Assembly (NCBI GenBank): GCA_937871155.1
Contig: CALMXV010000097.1
Span: 1-6,972, forward strand
From: an uncultured Taibaiella sp.
GTDB lineage: Bacteria; Bacteroidota; Bacteroidia; Chitinophagales; Chitinophagaceae
Length of the DNA: 6,972 nt
Direction: 5' to 3'
Under the pieces are notes generated by a model. It did no database searches. It was not told the origin of the DNA and was given only the letters and a program-made list of their open reading frames with translations. Shown here piece by piece: positions 1-5,754 of the stretch (positions within the stretch are counted from its first letter, which is position 1; each line of letters begins with the position of its first letter). The position numbers and the translations under genes are program-made.

Positions 1-1577
1 AAATACTCGGCACTAGCATATTTGAAGTCATTTTGATAACGAGTAGGTATCTCCTTTAAGAAAGAACCTTTTGGATAGGAAGGGAAAATTTCTTCATAAG
101 TAAGCATTGATTGGAATGAGATTCTTCGATAAATATGTGAGCGAGTAATGTTCTCTTTTTTGTCCAATCCGGAAGCTCCTAGTAATTCTACAACGCTTTC
201 TACCGTTTTCTTATGGAAATTGGCAACACGAGTTTTCTTATCATCAACTACGAGGCCTACAGTAAGCTTAGGATCTTGTGTGGCTACCCCTGTTGGGCAT
301 TTATTGGTGTTGCATAGCAATGCTTGGATACAACCTACTGCCATCATCATGGCTCTTGCAGAGTAACAAGCGTCTGCACCCAATGCCATTGCACGTACTA
401 TGTGGAAACCACTAGTAATTTTTCCGGAAGCTAATATTTTTATATGCTGGCGAATGTCTAAGCCTGTAAGGATATTTTGTACAAAGTCTAAGCCATCTAA
501 AAGTGGGGCACCTACATAATTGGAAAACTCTTGTGGAGCGGCACCGGTGCCACCTTCTGCCCCATCAACGGTGATAAAGTCAGGATAGGTATCAAGTTCT
601 ATCATGGCTTTACAGATACTAATAAATTCGCTTTTATGACCGATACATAATTTGAACCCAACAGGTTTCCCACCGGATAAGTTGCGAAGTTTTTGAATGA
701 ATTTAATCAGTTCTATTGGTGTACTAAAGGCTTTGTGATAAGGAGGCGAAGCGACTTCCGTATGGGGTTGGATATGACGGATTGCAGCAATTTCAGGCGT
801 GTTTTTAGAAGCTGGTAAAATACCACCATGCCCCGGCTTGGCTCCTTGAGATATCTTTATTTCAATCATTTTTACTTGAGGCTGCTGCGATTTTTGTTGA
901 AAGAGAGCATCATCAAAATTACCATCTTCAGTACGGCAACCAAAATAGCCGGTTCCTATTTGCCAGATGACATCACCTCCATGTTTAAGATGGAAATTGC
1001 TCAATCCGCCTTCGCCGGTATTATGTGCAAAGCCCCCTATCTTAGCGCCTGCATTCATGGCTTCTACAGCATTGGAACTAAGGGAGCCATAGCTCATAGC
1101 TGAAATGTTGTAGATACTGCAAGAGTAGGGTTGTTTACAATCTTTATTGCCAACCATTACACGTGGGTTATGGTCAAGAGTTTTAAAATCTTTAGGTGCC
1201 ATGGAATGACACATCCATTCATAGCCCTCTGAGTAAACATCCAACTGGGTACCAAAAGGCATGGTGTCATTATCTTTTTTAGCACGTTGGTAGATGGTGT
1301 TACGGTCAATTCTGCTGATGGGTCTGCCGTCTATATCCGACTCAATAAAGTATTGGTATATTTTAGGGCGAAGTTCTTCCATTACATAACGTAGTCTTCC
1401 TAACACTGGATAGATACGCATGATAGAGTGCTTGGTTTGTACCATATCATAATAACCGAGTATCGTCAGCAAAATGATGATTGTTAAAAGTACCGACCAA
1501 TTGGGACTAAGATAGATGGATAATAAAAGCGTGATAATAATCATCAAGCTAGATATTGCAACAAAGGTTTTTCTCAT
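1..1577 (-). CDS. FMN-binding glutamate synthase family protein, membrane-anchored (C-terminal tip cut by window edge)
   Basis: Reading the minus strand from the ATG at 1577-1575 gives 525 codons with no stop before the window edge. The usual family length and the ending ...YASAEY suggest that only a few residues are missing. Residues about 7-24 and 29-42 are hydrophobic and look like two membrane segments. The rest matches the central and FMN domains of the glutamate synthase large subunit: ISAMSYGS at 158-165, KPGHGG at 247-252 and DGAEGGTGAAP at 338-348. Cys416, Cys422 and Cys427 form a C-x5-C-x4-C motif followed by PTGVATQ, the 3Fe-4S ligand pattern of this family. The N-terminal glutaminase domain of true GltB is absent, so glutamine-dependent glutamate synthesis cannot be assumed; the nitrogen donor and electron partner are unknown. 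The ATG overlaps the stop of a two-codon ORF (ATGTCATGA). Family assignment is secure; exact reaction is not. Confidence 0.93.
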   Translation of the reverse strand, partial: MRKTFVAISSLMIIITLLLSIYLSPNWSVLLTIIILLTILGYYDMVQTKHSIMRIYPVLGRLRYVMEELRPKIYQYFIESDIDGRPISRIDRNTIYQRAKKDNDTMPFGTQLDVYSEGYEWMCHSMAPKDFKTLDHNPRVMVGNKDCKQPYSCSIYNISAMSYGSLSSNAVEAMNAGAKIGGFAHNTGEGGLSNFHLKHGGDVIWQIGTGYFGCRTEDGNFDDALFQQKSQQPQVKMIEIKISQGAKPGHGGILPASKNTPEIAAIRHIQPHTEVASPPYHKAFSTPIELIKFIQKLRNLSGGKPVGFKLCIGHKSEFISICKAMIELDTYPDFITVDGAEGGTGAAPQEFSNYVGAPLLDGLDFVQNILTGLDIRQHIKILASGKITSGFHIVRAMALGADACYSARAMMMAVGCIQALLCNTNKCPTGVATQDPKLTVGLVVDDKKTRVANFHKKTVESVVELLGASGLDKKENITRSHIYRRISFQSMLTYEEIFPSYPKGSFLKEIPTRYQNDFKYASAEY

Positions 1578-1627
1578 GACATTTTGTTTTTCTCAAAAAT
1601 CTATTGCAAAACAATAAATTTTGTAGG

Positions 1628-1641
1628 ACTTCTTCAGAAGT
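1628..1641. repeat. Small dyad between the two minus-strand genes
   Basis: ACTTCT and AGAAGT flank a two-base centre (TC). As RNA this allows only about five pairs with a four-base loop. On the minus strand, the direction of transcription here, no U run follows, so it is not a convincing terminator after the Rnk-like gene. Read-through into the glutamate synthase-like gene is the simpler reading. Confidence 0.3.
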
Positions 1642-1663
1642 TTTATTTAAAAAATATTGTTTA

Positions 1664-2038
1664 TTAATGTTTACTGACGTTTAATATTTTCAACAATTTT
1701 TCGCCACCCGGTAAAGCCCATTTAATGGTCATCCCTTTTGTAAAGCCAATAAGTGCAATACCTAATGGGGAAAAAATAGAGATTTTACGTTGTTTTAAAT
1801 CGGCATGCTGAGGCAATGTCAAAAAGAATTTCATCACTTTTTTAGATGCAGTATCTTCTACTTCAAAACTTGAATTGATTTGAATAACATCCTCCTTCAC
1901 TTTCTCATCTTCCCAATGTTCCGCTCGGTCAAGTTCCGTTACCAGGTCATTCATTTCTTTTGTTTTTAGATGGGTAGGGCAATTGGCTATGTATGATTTT
2001 ACAGTATTATAATCTGTATGACTTATGATTGGTTTCAT
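1664..2038 (-). CDS. GreA/GreB family elongation factor, Rnk-like
   Basis: A 124-residue cytoplasmic protein. The C-terminal half (residues about 70-120) contains ISIFSPLGIALIGFTKGMTI followed by KWALPGGEKLLKILNV, the typical C-terminal FKBP-like domain of GreA, GreB and Rnk, which binds RNA polymerase. The N-terminal part is short, with LVTELDRAEHW and then a DVIQINS segment, resembling Rnk. It is too short for the long antiparallel coiled coil that GreA and GreB insert into the polymerase secondary channel, so transcript-cleavage activity is doubtful. A polymerase-binding regulatory role is inferred from the family. It lies 86 bases upstream of the glutamate synthase-like gene on the same strand with no clear terminator between, so co-transcription is likely. 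The start at 2038 is the first ATG giving the family N-terminus; an ATGAACTAA mini-ORF sits two bases before it. Confidence 0.87.
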   Translation of the reverse strand: MKPIISHTDYNTVKSYIANCPTHLKTKEMNDLVTELDRAEHWEDEKVKEDVIQINSSFEVEDTASKKVMKFFLTLPQHADLKQRKISIFSPLGIALIGFTKGMTIKWALPGGEKLLKILNVSKH

Positions 2039-2114
2039 GTTTAGTTCATTTTGTTTAATTAAAAAAAGTTATCGAATCCCTATTGGTCAAATAGTAGTGG
2101 TAATGGAAATGAAG

Positions 2115-2144
2115 CATGGAAGCTTTTTTTGAGCTTCATGTTTT
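2115..2144 (+). terminator. Hairpin followed by a short T run (weak terminator candidate)
   Basis: GAAGCT (2119-2124) pairs with AGCTTC (2132-2137) around the loop TTTTTTG. With G2118 bulged, CAT (2115-2117) extends the pairing to ATG (2138-2140). TTTT follows at 2141-2144. It would stop plus-strand transcription, but no plus-strand gene ends here, so its purpose is unclear. An alternative fold pairs ATGAAGC (2109-2115) with GCTTCAT (2133-2139). Confidence 0.3.
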
Positions 2145-2149
2145 GAAAT

Positions 2150-2204
2150 AAGTATCTATCCCTCCGCTTCCAAAGGTTTGAAAAAATGTACGGAGGGCTT
2201 ACTT
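2150..2204. repeat. GC-rich inverted repeat with outer helix, possible structured RNA
   Basis: CCCTCCG (2160-2166) is perfectly complementary to CGGAGGG (2191-2197) across a 24-base loop. Outside it AAGTA (2150-2154) is complementary to TACTT (2200-2204), with an asymmetric internal loop of five and two bases between the helices. Neither strand has a U run after it, so it is not a standard terminator. It stands out against the A+T-rich surroundings. Whether it is transcribed cannot be told from the sequence. Confidence 0.45.
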
Positions 2205-2256
2205 AATAAAGGCTTTGGACTGGGATAAGACAAGATACAACCTTTCCACACACGTC

Positions 2257-2268
2257 TGTCGCGCGACA
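2257..2268. repeat. 12-base perfect palindrome TGTCGCGCGACA
   Basis: TGTCGCGCGACA equals its own reverse complement and is made mostly of CG steps in an A+T-rich intergenic stretch. It lies directly before TAAATTTG (2270-2277), a sequence matching the Bacteroidota -7 box. That position would suit an operator. The binding protein, if any, is unknown. Confidence 0.5.
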
Positions 2269-2383
2269 CTAAATTTGGTATGGTAAGGATAGAATAACAT
2301 AAAATGAATTGGGCAAAGCTAAGATATTTTTACTAACTAGTTTTTATCTAGTCTTTGCACTAATCCCAATTAGCTGTTCTGTT

Positions 2384-2458
2384 ATGAAGATATACTCTTT
2401 TAAAAAGGGTATTTCCGCAAACAATATTTTTTCTATATTTCTAAAAATTCTTTTATGA
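2384..2458 (+). CDS. Putative 24-codon upstream ORF overlapping the propeller gene start
   Basis: The ORF begins MKIYSFKKG and ends with a stop that overlaps the propeller gene ATG as ATGA (2455-2458). It is in a different frame from that gene. The product is basic at the start and hydrophobic at the end. Such an overlap can couple translation, but an ORF this short in A+T-rich DNA may be chance. It has no recognised homology, and a promoter at 2434 would exclude it from the transcript. Confidence 0.2.
   Translation: MKIYSFKKGISANNIFSIFLKILL
2392..2412. promoter_or_regulatory. 10+10 dyad upstream of the propeller gene
   Basis: ATACTCTTTT (2392-2401) and AAAAGGGTAT (2403-2412) are inverted repeats about A2402 with a single mismatch, which would be a G-U pair in RNA. 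The dyad ends 42 bases before the ATG of the propeller gene. It could be an operator or a leader hairpin. It also lies inside a 24-codon upstream ORF (2384-2458). A -7-like TATATTTC follows at 2434-2441, with TTTC at 2412-2415 as a weak -33 partner. Confidence 0.35.
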
Positions 2459-4080
2459 TTAAGGCATTTATATCAGCTATCATACTAAGTGCAATAAGCA
2501 TTATTTCATTGGCTCAGCCTACGATTACTTGGAGCTTCAACACTAAAGATGCTTCTTTTGGTCAGTCGGCAGCAGGAGATATAGATGGGGATGGAAAAAT
2601 GGAAATAGTTTTTGGATGTTATAGAAACGATAGTATGGTATATGCTTTAAATGCCGAAGACGGTAGTCTGCTATGGAAATATAACATGAAAAGTGCTACG
2701 GCAGAAGGCTGTAATGATGTGGCTCCTTTGATTTATGATGTAGATGGAGATGGAAAATTGGAGGTGATCGTACCGGGTTCTTGCAATCCGAAGACCTTTT
2801 GTTTTGATGGAAAAACTGGAACTGTAAAATGGGTGTGTAATACCCGAGGTAGCGACTCGCCACCTACCATTGCCGATTTTGATAACGATGGTAAGCCTGA
2901 AATCTTACACGGGGAAATGGGAGGCTATGTGATTTGTATCAATGCCGAAAGCGGAACAATGGATTGGGAAATCCCTGTGGATACAAAATCGTGGATACAG
3001 ACAGCCCCTACTATTTTAGATATTAATAATGATGGCGATTTAGACTTTGTAGTGGCTACTTGGAATGCCAGCACCAAAACAGATAATAAAGTATATGCCT
3101 ACAAAGCCAAAAACCAACAACTACTTTGGACACATGCACTCACGGATGTGGTCTATCACGGAAGTGCTATAGGCGATTTGGACAATGATGGAAACAAAGA
3201 AATTATTATCGGTTGTTATAATGATACATTGTATTGTCTTAACTCAAGTACTGGGGCTGTAAAATGGAAGTATAGTGTTGGAAATTATTTCTACGTAGGT
3301 GGTCCTGCACAAATAGCCGACTTGAATAACGATGGAAAATGTGAGGTCATCTTTACCGCTTGGAATGCAGTGGTAGCATTGACATGGGACGGAAAATTAT
3401 TTTGGCAATACAACATTCCTAATTATAAACAATCGTTTAGAGGGGCCGCTATAGCAGACATTACGGATGATGCATTCCCCGATGTGATTTTAGGAACTGA
3501 CGGAGGTACCGTAATTGCTTTGAATGGAAATAACGGTTCTTTAATTTTTGATAAGAACTTACGAAGCCATTATGGAGACTCTCTCTTCAATATAGACCAT
3601 GCGCCGCTAATAGCCGATTTTGATAAGGATGGAAACCTAAATATTTTCATTGTAGGAGGTCATGCCGAATATCCCAATTTTTATAAAGATTTTGGACGTG
3701 CTTATATGCTGAGTGTAGGTAAAGGCAACGGTCCTGATTGGTTGCTATTTCAAAATGATATCAGAAGGACGAGTAATGTTTGTCAAAAAAATCCCACTTC
3801 AACAACGACAAATGAGCACTCCCAAACATCAATATCAATAAGCCCTAACCCACTCAGTCATTTTACTACGATTACACTTTCATTGCCTTTTGCCGCTTCG
3901 GTATCCTATAGTATATCCACCATGCAGGGTGCTGTAATAGAAAAAATGCCTCAGCAGCAATTCTCATCCGGTATCCATCGTCTGCATTGGAATGTGCCTA
4001 CATCATTGGCTTCTGGGCTGCACCTCTGCACCGTACACATAAATGAAGAGAAGTCTTTTTTTAAAATTATGGTACAATAA
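2455..4080 (+). CDS. Secreted FG-GAP/PQQ-like eight-repeat beta-propeller protein with type IX sorting domain
   Basis: 541 residues. Residues 1-20 form a signal peptide with likely cleavage after SLA20. Eight repeats of 46-53 residues follow. Each carries a calcium loop: DIDGDGK at 42, DVDGDGK at 95, DFDNDGK at 141, DINNDGD at 189, DLDNDGN at 241, DLNNDGK at 289, DITDDAF at 335 (degenerate) and DFDKDGN at 388. Seven repeats also carry a PQQ-like strand motif of the form V-Y-A-L-N-x-x-x-G-x-x-x-W, with Trp at 74, 126, 171, 225, 271 and 317 and Phe at 365; the eighth ends WLLFQNDIRRT near 429. A Ser/Thr-rich linker (about 446-458) leads to a C-terminal domain (459-541) with SISPNPLSHFTTITL, ASGLHLCTV and final KSFFKIMVQ, typical of type A sorting domains cut off at the outer membrane. 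Expected location is the cell surface or medium. Ligand or enzymatic role is unknown; adhesion or polymer binding is only a guess. Confidence 0.92.
   Translation: MIKAFISAIILSAISIISLAQPTITWSFNTKDASFGQSAAGDIDGDGKMEIVFGCYRNDSMVYALNAEDGSLLWKYNMKSATAEGCNDVAPLIYDVDGDGKLEVIVPGSCNPKTFCFDGKTGTVKWVCNTRGSDSPPTIADFDNDGKPEILHGEMGGYVICINAESGTMDWEIPVDTKSWIQTAPTILDINNDGDLDFVVATWNASTKTDNKVYAYKAKNQQLLWTHALTDVVYHGSAIGDLDNDGNKEIIIGCYNDTLYCLNSSTGAVKWKYSVGNYFYVGGPAQIADLNNDGKCEVIFTAWNAVVALTWDGKLFWQYNIPNYKQSFRGAAIADITDDAFPDVILGTDGGTVIALNGNNGSLIFDKNLRSHYGDSLFNIDHAPLIADFDKDGNLNIFIVGGHAEYPNFYKDFGRAYMLSVGKGNGPDWLLFQNDIRRTSNVCQKNPTSTTTNEHSQTSISISPNPLSHFTTITLSLPFAASVSYSISTMQGAVIEKMPQQQFSSGIHRLHWNVPTSLASGLHLCTVHINEEKSFFKIMVQ
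2578..3774 (+). repeat. Eight tandem protein-level repeats (propeller blades) within the secreted protein
   Basis: The repeats start at residues 42, 95, 141, 189, 241, 289, 335 and 388, a spacing of 46-53 codons. They are clear in protein but diverged in DNA, so the array is old rather than a recent expansion. Repeat seven has lost both the calcium-loop glycine and the motif tryptophan. The array closes with the W-x-x-F-x-x-D-x-x-R-T signature common at the end of FG-GAP/PQQ propellers. Confidence 0.85.
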
Positions 4081-4117
4081 TCGCTAGAATTGATAGTTCC
4101 TTTTCGAAGATGTACTC

Positions 4118-4156
4118 AAAAAAAAACAGAGACTTCTATTTTTGAAGCCTCTGTTT
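4118..4156 (-). terminator. Strong rho-independent terminator between convergent genes
   Basis: AAACAGAG (4124-4131) pairs with CTCTGTTT (4149-4156), then after an A/C mismatch CTTC (4133-4136) pairs with GAAG (4144-4147) around the loop TATTTTT. An A run at 4118-4126 gives nine U residues in the minus-strand transcript, so it mainly ends the dipeptidase mRNA. For the plus-strand propeller mRNA the tail is only UUUAGUA, so bidirectional action is weaker. Confidence 0.85.
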
Positions 4157-4169
4157 AGTAGGTATAAGT

Positions 4170-4183
4170 CGCTAAGTTTAGCG
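4170..4183. repeat. Short dyad over the dipeptidase stop codon
   Basis: CGCTAA (4170-4175) and TTAGCG (4178-4183) are inverted around GT and include the TAA stop of the minus-strand dipeptidase. It is too tight a loop for a good hairpin, and the terminator lies just beyond. Possibly chance. Confidence 0.3.
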
Positions 4184-5548
4184 GCTCATTTCAGCATAAT
4201 ATTTATGGAAATAAGGAAGTGTTTCGATGCCTTTGTAAAAATTAGCAACATCATATTTTTCATTAGGCGAGTGGATATTATCATTATCCAAACCAAATCC
4301 CATCAGTACCGTTTTTAATCCTAATACTTTTTCGAATAAGGCAATGATAGGAATGCTACCACCACCACGAGTAGGTATAGGGTCTTTAGCGAAAGCTGTT
4401 TTGATAGCTTCAGAAGCTGCTTTGTAAGCAACGCTATCTGTTGCAGTCACAACGGGCTCGCCGCCATGATGAGGAGTTACTTTTACTTGCACTGACGCCG
4501 GAGCAATACTTTCAAAATGTTTTTGGAAAATTTGAGCAATCTCATCAGAGTTTTGATGAGGTACTAAACGCATAGATATCTTTGCAAAGGCTTTTGAAGG
4601 CAAAACCGTCTTTGCTCCTTCTCCGGTATAGCCACCCCAAATACCATTCACATCCAAAGTAGGACGTGTGCCGGTACGCTCGAGAGTAGTATAGCCTTTT
4701 TCTCCCCAAACATCATTTACTTGTAGGTCTTTTTTGTATTCAACTAAATCAAAAGGAGCACTATTCAATGCATCACGTTCTGCTAGGGTTAGGTCTTGTA
4801 CCTTGTCGTAGAAAGCAGGGATCGTAATATGATTGTTTTCATCATGCAGAGAAGCAATCATTTTACAAAGTGTATTGATTGGGTTGGCAACGGCACCGCC
4901 ATATACGCCACTGTGCAAGTCTCTGTTAGGCCCTGTTACTTCTACTTCCATATAGGCGAGCCCGCGTAATCCTGTTTCGATAGATGGATGTTCCATACTA
5001 ATCATGGAGGTATCAGAAACCAAGACGATATCTGCTTTTAGTTTTTCTTTATTGTTTTCAAGGAAAATGCCCAAGTTAGAAGAACCTACTTCTTCCTCGC
5101 CTTCTATCATAAACTTCACATTGCAAGTAAGGGTATTAGTTTGGTGCATTACTTCTAATGCCTTTACGTGCATAAACATTTGTCCTTTATCATCACAAGC
5201 GCCACGTGCGTATATTTTACCGTCTCGAATTTGTGGATCGAAAGGGCCACTCGTCCAAAGCTCTAATGGATCAGCAGGCTGCACATCATAGTGACCATAA
5301 ACCAATACGGTAGGTGCATTGGGGTCTATCATTCGCTCGGCATATACAATTGGGTGTCCATCGGTAGGGCAAATTTCTGCTTTGTCGCAACCGGATTTCA
5401 ATAGATTTTCTTTTACAGCTTCAGCGCATTTGGCTACATCATTTTTATAATGGCTATCCGCACTTACGCTGGGTATTCTTAGTAAATCCAACAACTCATT
5501 AAGAAAGCGTTCTTTGTTTTCCGCTAGATAATCGTTCCAAACTTGCAT
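4178..5548 (-). CDS. M20 family metallodipeptidase (carnosinase/CNDP-like)
   Basis: 456 residues, the usual length for cytosolic M20 dipeptidases, with no signal peptide. It hydrolyses dipeptides using two metal ions, usually Zn or Mn. The full active site is visible: His86 and the catalytic Asp88 in YGHYDVQP, bridging Asp119 in GACDDKG, catalytic Glu152 and metal ligand Glu153 in EGEEEVGS, Asp179 in VSDTS, and His426 in NIHSPNE. His211 in DLHSG begins the lid/dimerisation insert (about 200-320) and is the substrate-contacting histidine of the family. RGGGSIP at 394-400 matches the substrate-binding loop of carnosinase relatives. The start at 5548 gives the typical N-terminus (YLAENKERFLNELLDLLRIPSVS). 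It is transcribed alone, convergent with the propeller gene and divergent from the glycosyltransferase. Likely role is amino acid recovery from peptides; preferred dipeptide cannot be read from sequence. Confidence 0.95.
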   Translation of the reverse strand: MQVWNDYLAENKERFLNELLDLLRIPSVSADSHYKNDVAKCAEAVKENLLKSGCDKAEICPTDGHPIVYAERMIDPNAPTVLVYGHYDVQPADPLELWTSGPFDPQIRDGKIYARGACDDKGQMFMHVKALEVMHQTNTLTCNVKFMIEGEEEVGSSNLGIFLENNKEKLKADIVLVSDTSMISMEHPSIETGLRGLAYMEVEVTGPNRDLHSGVYGGAVANPINTLCKMIASLHDENNHITIPAFYDKVQDLTLAERDALNSAPFDLVEYKKDLQVNDVWGEKGYTTLERTGTRPTLDVNGIWGGYTGEGAKTVLPSKAFAKISMRLVPHQNSDEIAQIFQKHFESIAPASVQVKVTPHHGGEPVVTATDSVAYKAASEAIKTAFAKDPIPTRGGGSIPIIALFEKVLGLKTVLMGFGLDNDNIHSPNEKYDVANFYKGIETLPYFHKYYAEMSR

Positions 5549-5577
5549 GGTATAGATGGTTTTTAAAAATTAGGAGT

Positions 5578-5585
5578 CAAAAGTA
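5578..5585 (-). promoter_or_regulatory. Candidate -7 box for the dipeptidase gene
   Basis: The minus strand reads TACTTTTG, an exact match to the Bacteroidota -7 consensus TAnnTTTG. It would start transcription near 5571 and leave a leader of about 22 bases before the ATG at 5548. No TTG is present at the expected -33 position, so the call rests on one half of the promoter. Confidence 0.45.
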
Positions 5586-5648
5586 ATTATTTAACGTGGG
5601 ATTCGAGAAGTAGGTGGTAGAGATTTAATAGGACATTAAGAATAGACA

Positions 5649-5677
5649 TTGACAAAGCCTTATGAAGGATATCTATT
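5649..5677 (+). promoter_or_regulatory. Weak promoter candidate for the glycosyltransferase gene
   Basis: TTGACA at 5649-5654 is followed, 18 bases after its TTG, by TATCTATT at 5670-5677, a partial match to TAnnTTTG. This would leave a leader of about 30 bases before the ATG at 5717. A second partial box, TATGTTTT at 5693-5700, lies closer to the start but lacks an upstream TTG. Confidence 0.3.
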
Positions 5678-5754
5678 CGCTTCTCCTATTCGTATGTTTT
5701 CTTATTTTGCAACCTTATGTGTGCAGCACAACAGCCCAAAGTCGCCTTGGTTGA
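5662..5754 (+). CDS. Putative 30-codon ORF with signal-peptide character overlapping the glycosyltransferase start
   Basis: The ORF starts ATGAAGGAT and encodes MKDIYSLLLFVCFLILQ, then PYVCSTTAQSRLG and a stop inside the glycosyltransferase gene, in another frame. A charged start, hydrophobic core and STTA before Gln look like a signal peptide with almost nothing after it. It could be a leader peptide, a remnant or chance. If the promoter at 5649-5677 is the real one, the ORF would not be on the transcript. Confidence 0.2.
   Translation: MKDIYSLLLFVCFLILQPYVCSTTAQSRLG

Larger units (their letters stand above)
2039..2454. other. Divergent intergenic region, 416 bases, with several inverted repeats
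   Basis: This gap separates the minus-strand Rnk-like gene from the plus-strand propeller gene. I see no long ORF, tRNA or known riboswitch motif. It holds four symmetric elements, listed separately: a hairpin with T run at 2115-2144, a GC-rich long-loop stem at 2150-2204, a palindrome at 2257-2268 and a dyad at 2392-2412. A sequence TAAATTTG at 2270-2277 fits the Bacteroidota -7 box TAnnTTTG, but the only upstream partner is a weak TTTC 23 bases away. On the minus strand TACTATTTG (2096-2088) resembles a -7 box with one extra spacer base and could serve the Rnk-like gene. Confidence 0.7.

Noticed and set aside
148..366. 72-codon plus-strand ORF
   Set aside because: It lies wholly inside the glutamate synthase-like gene on the other strand, including the iron-sulphur cysteine region, and has no recognisable domain.
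828..1103. 91-codon plus-strand ORF
   Set aside because: Antisense shadow of conserved FMN-domain sequence of the glutamate synthase-like gene.
2150..2300. Possible tRNA, 4.5S RNA or known riboswitch
   Set aside because: GGTTTGAA at 2176 recalls a T-loop, but no acceptor stem, anticodon arm or SRP tetraloop pattern surrounds it.
2349..2357. TAGTCTTTG as a -7 box for the propeller gene
   Set aside because: The spacer between TA and TTTG is three bases rather than two, and no TTG lies about 19 bases upstream.
5004..5291. 95-codon plus-strand ORF
   Set aside because: Antisense shadow of the dipeptidase active-site region, whose motifs are intact on the minus strand.
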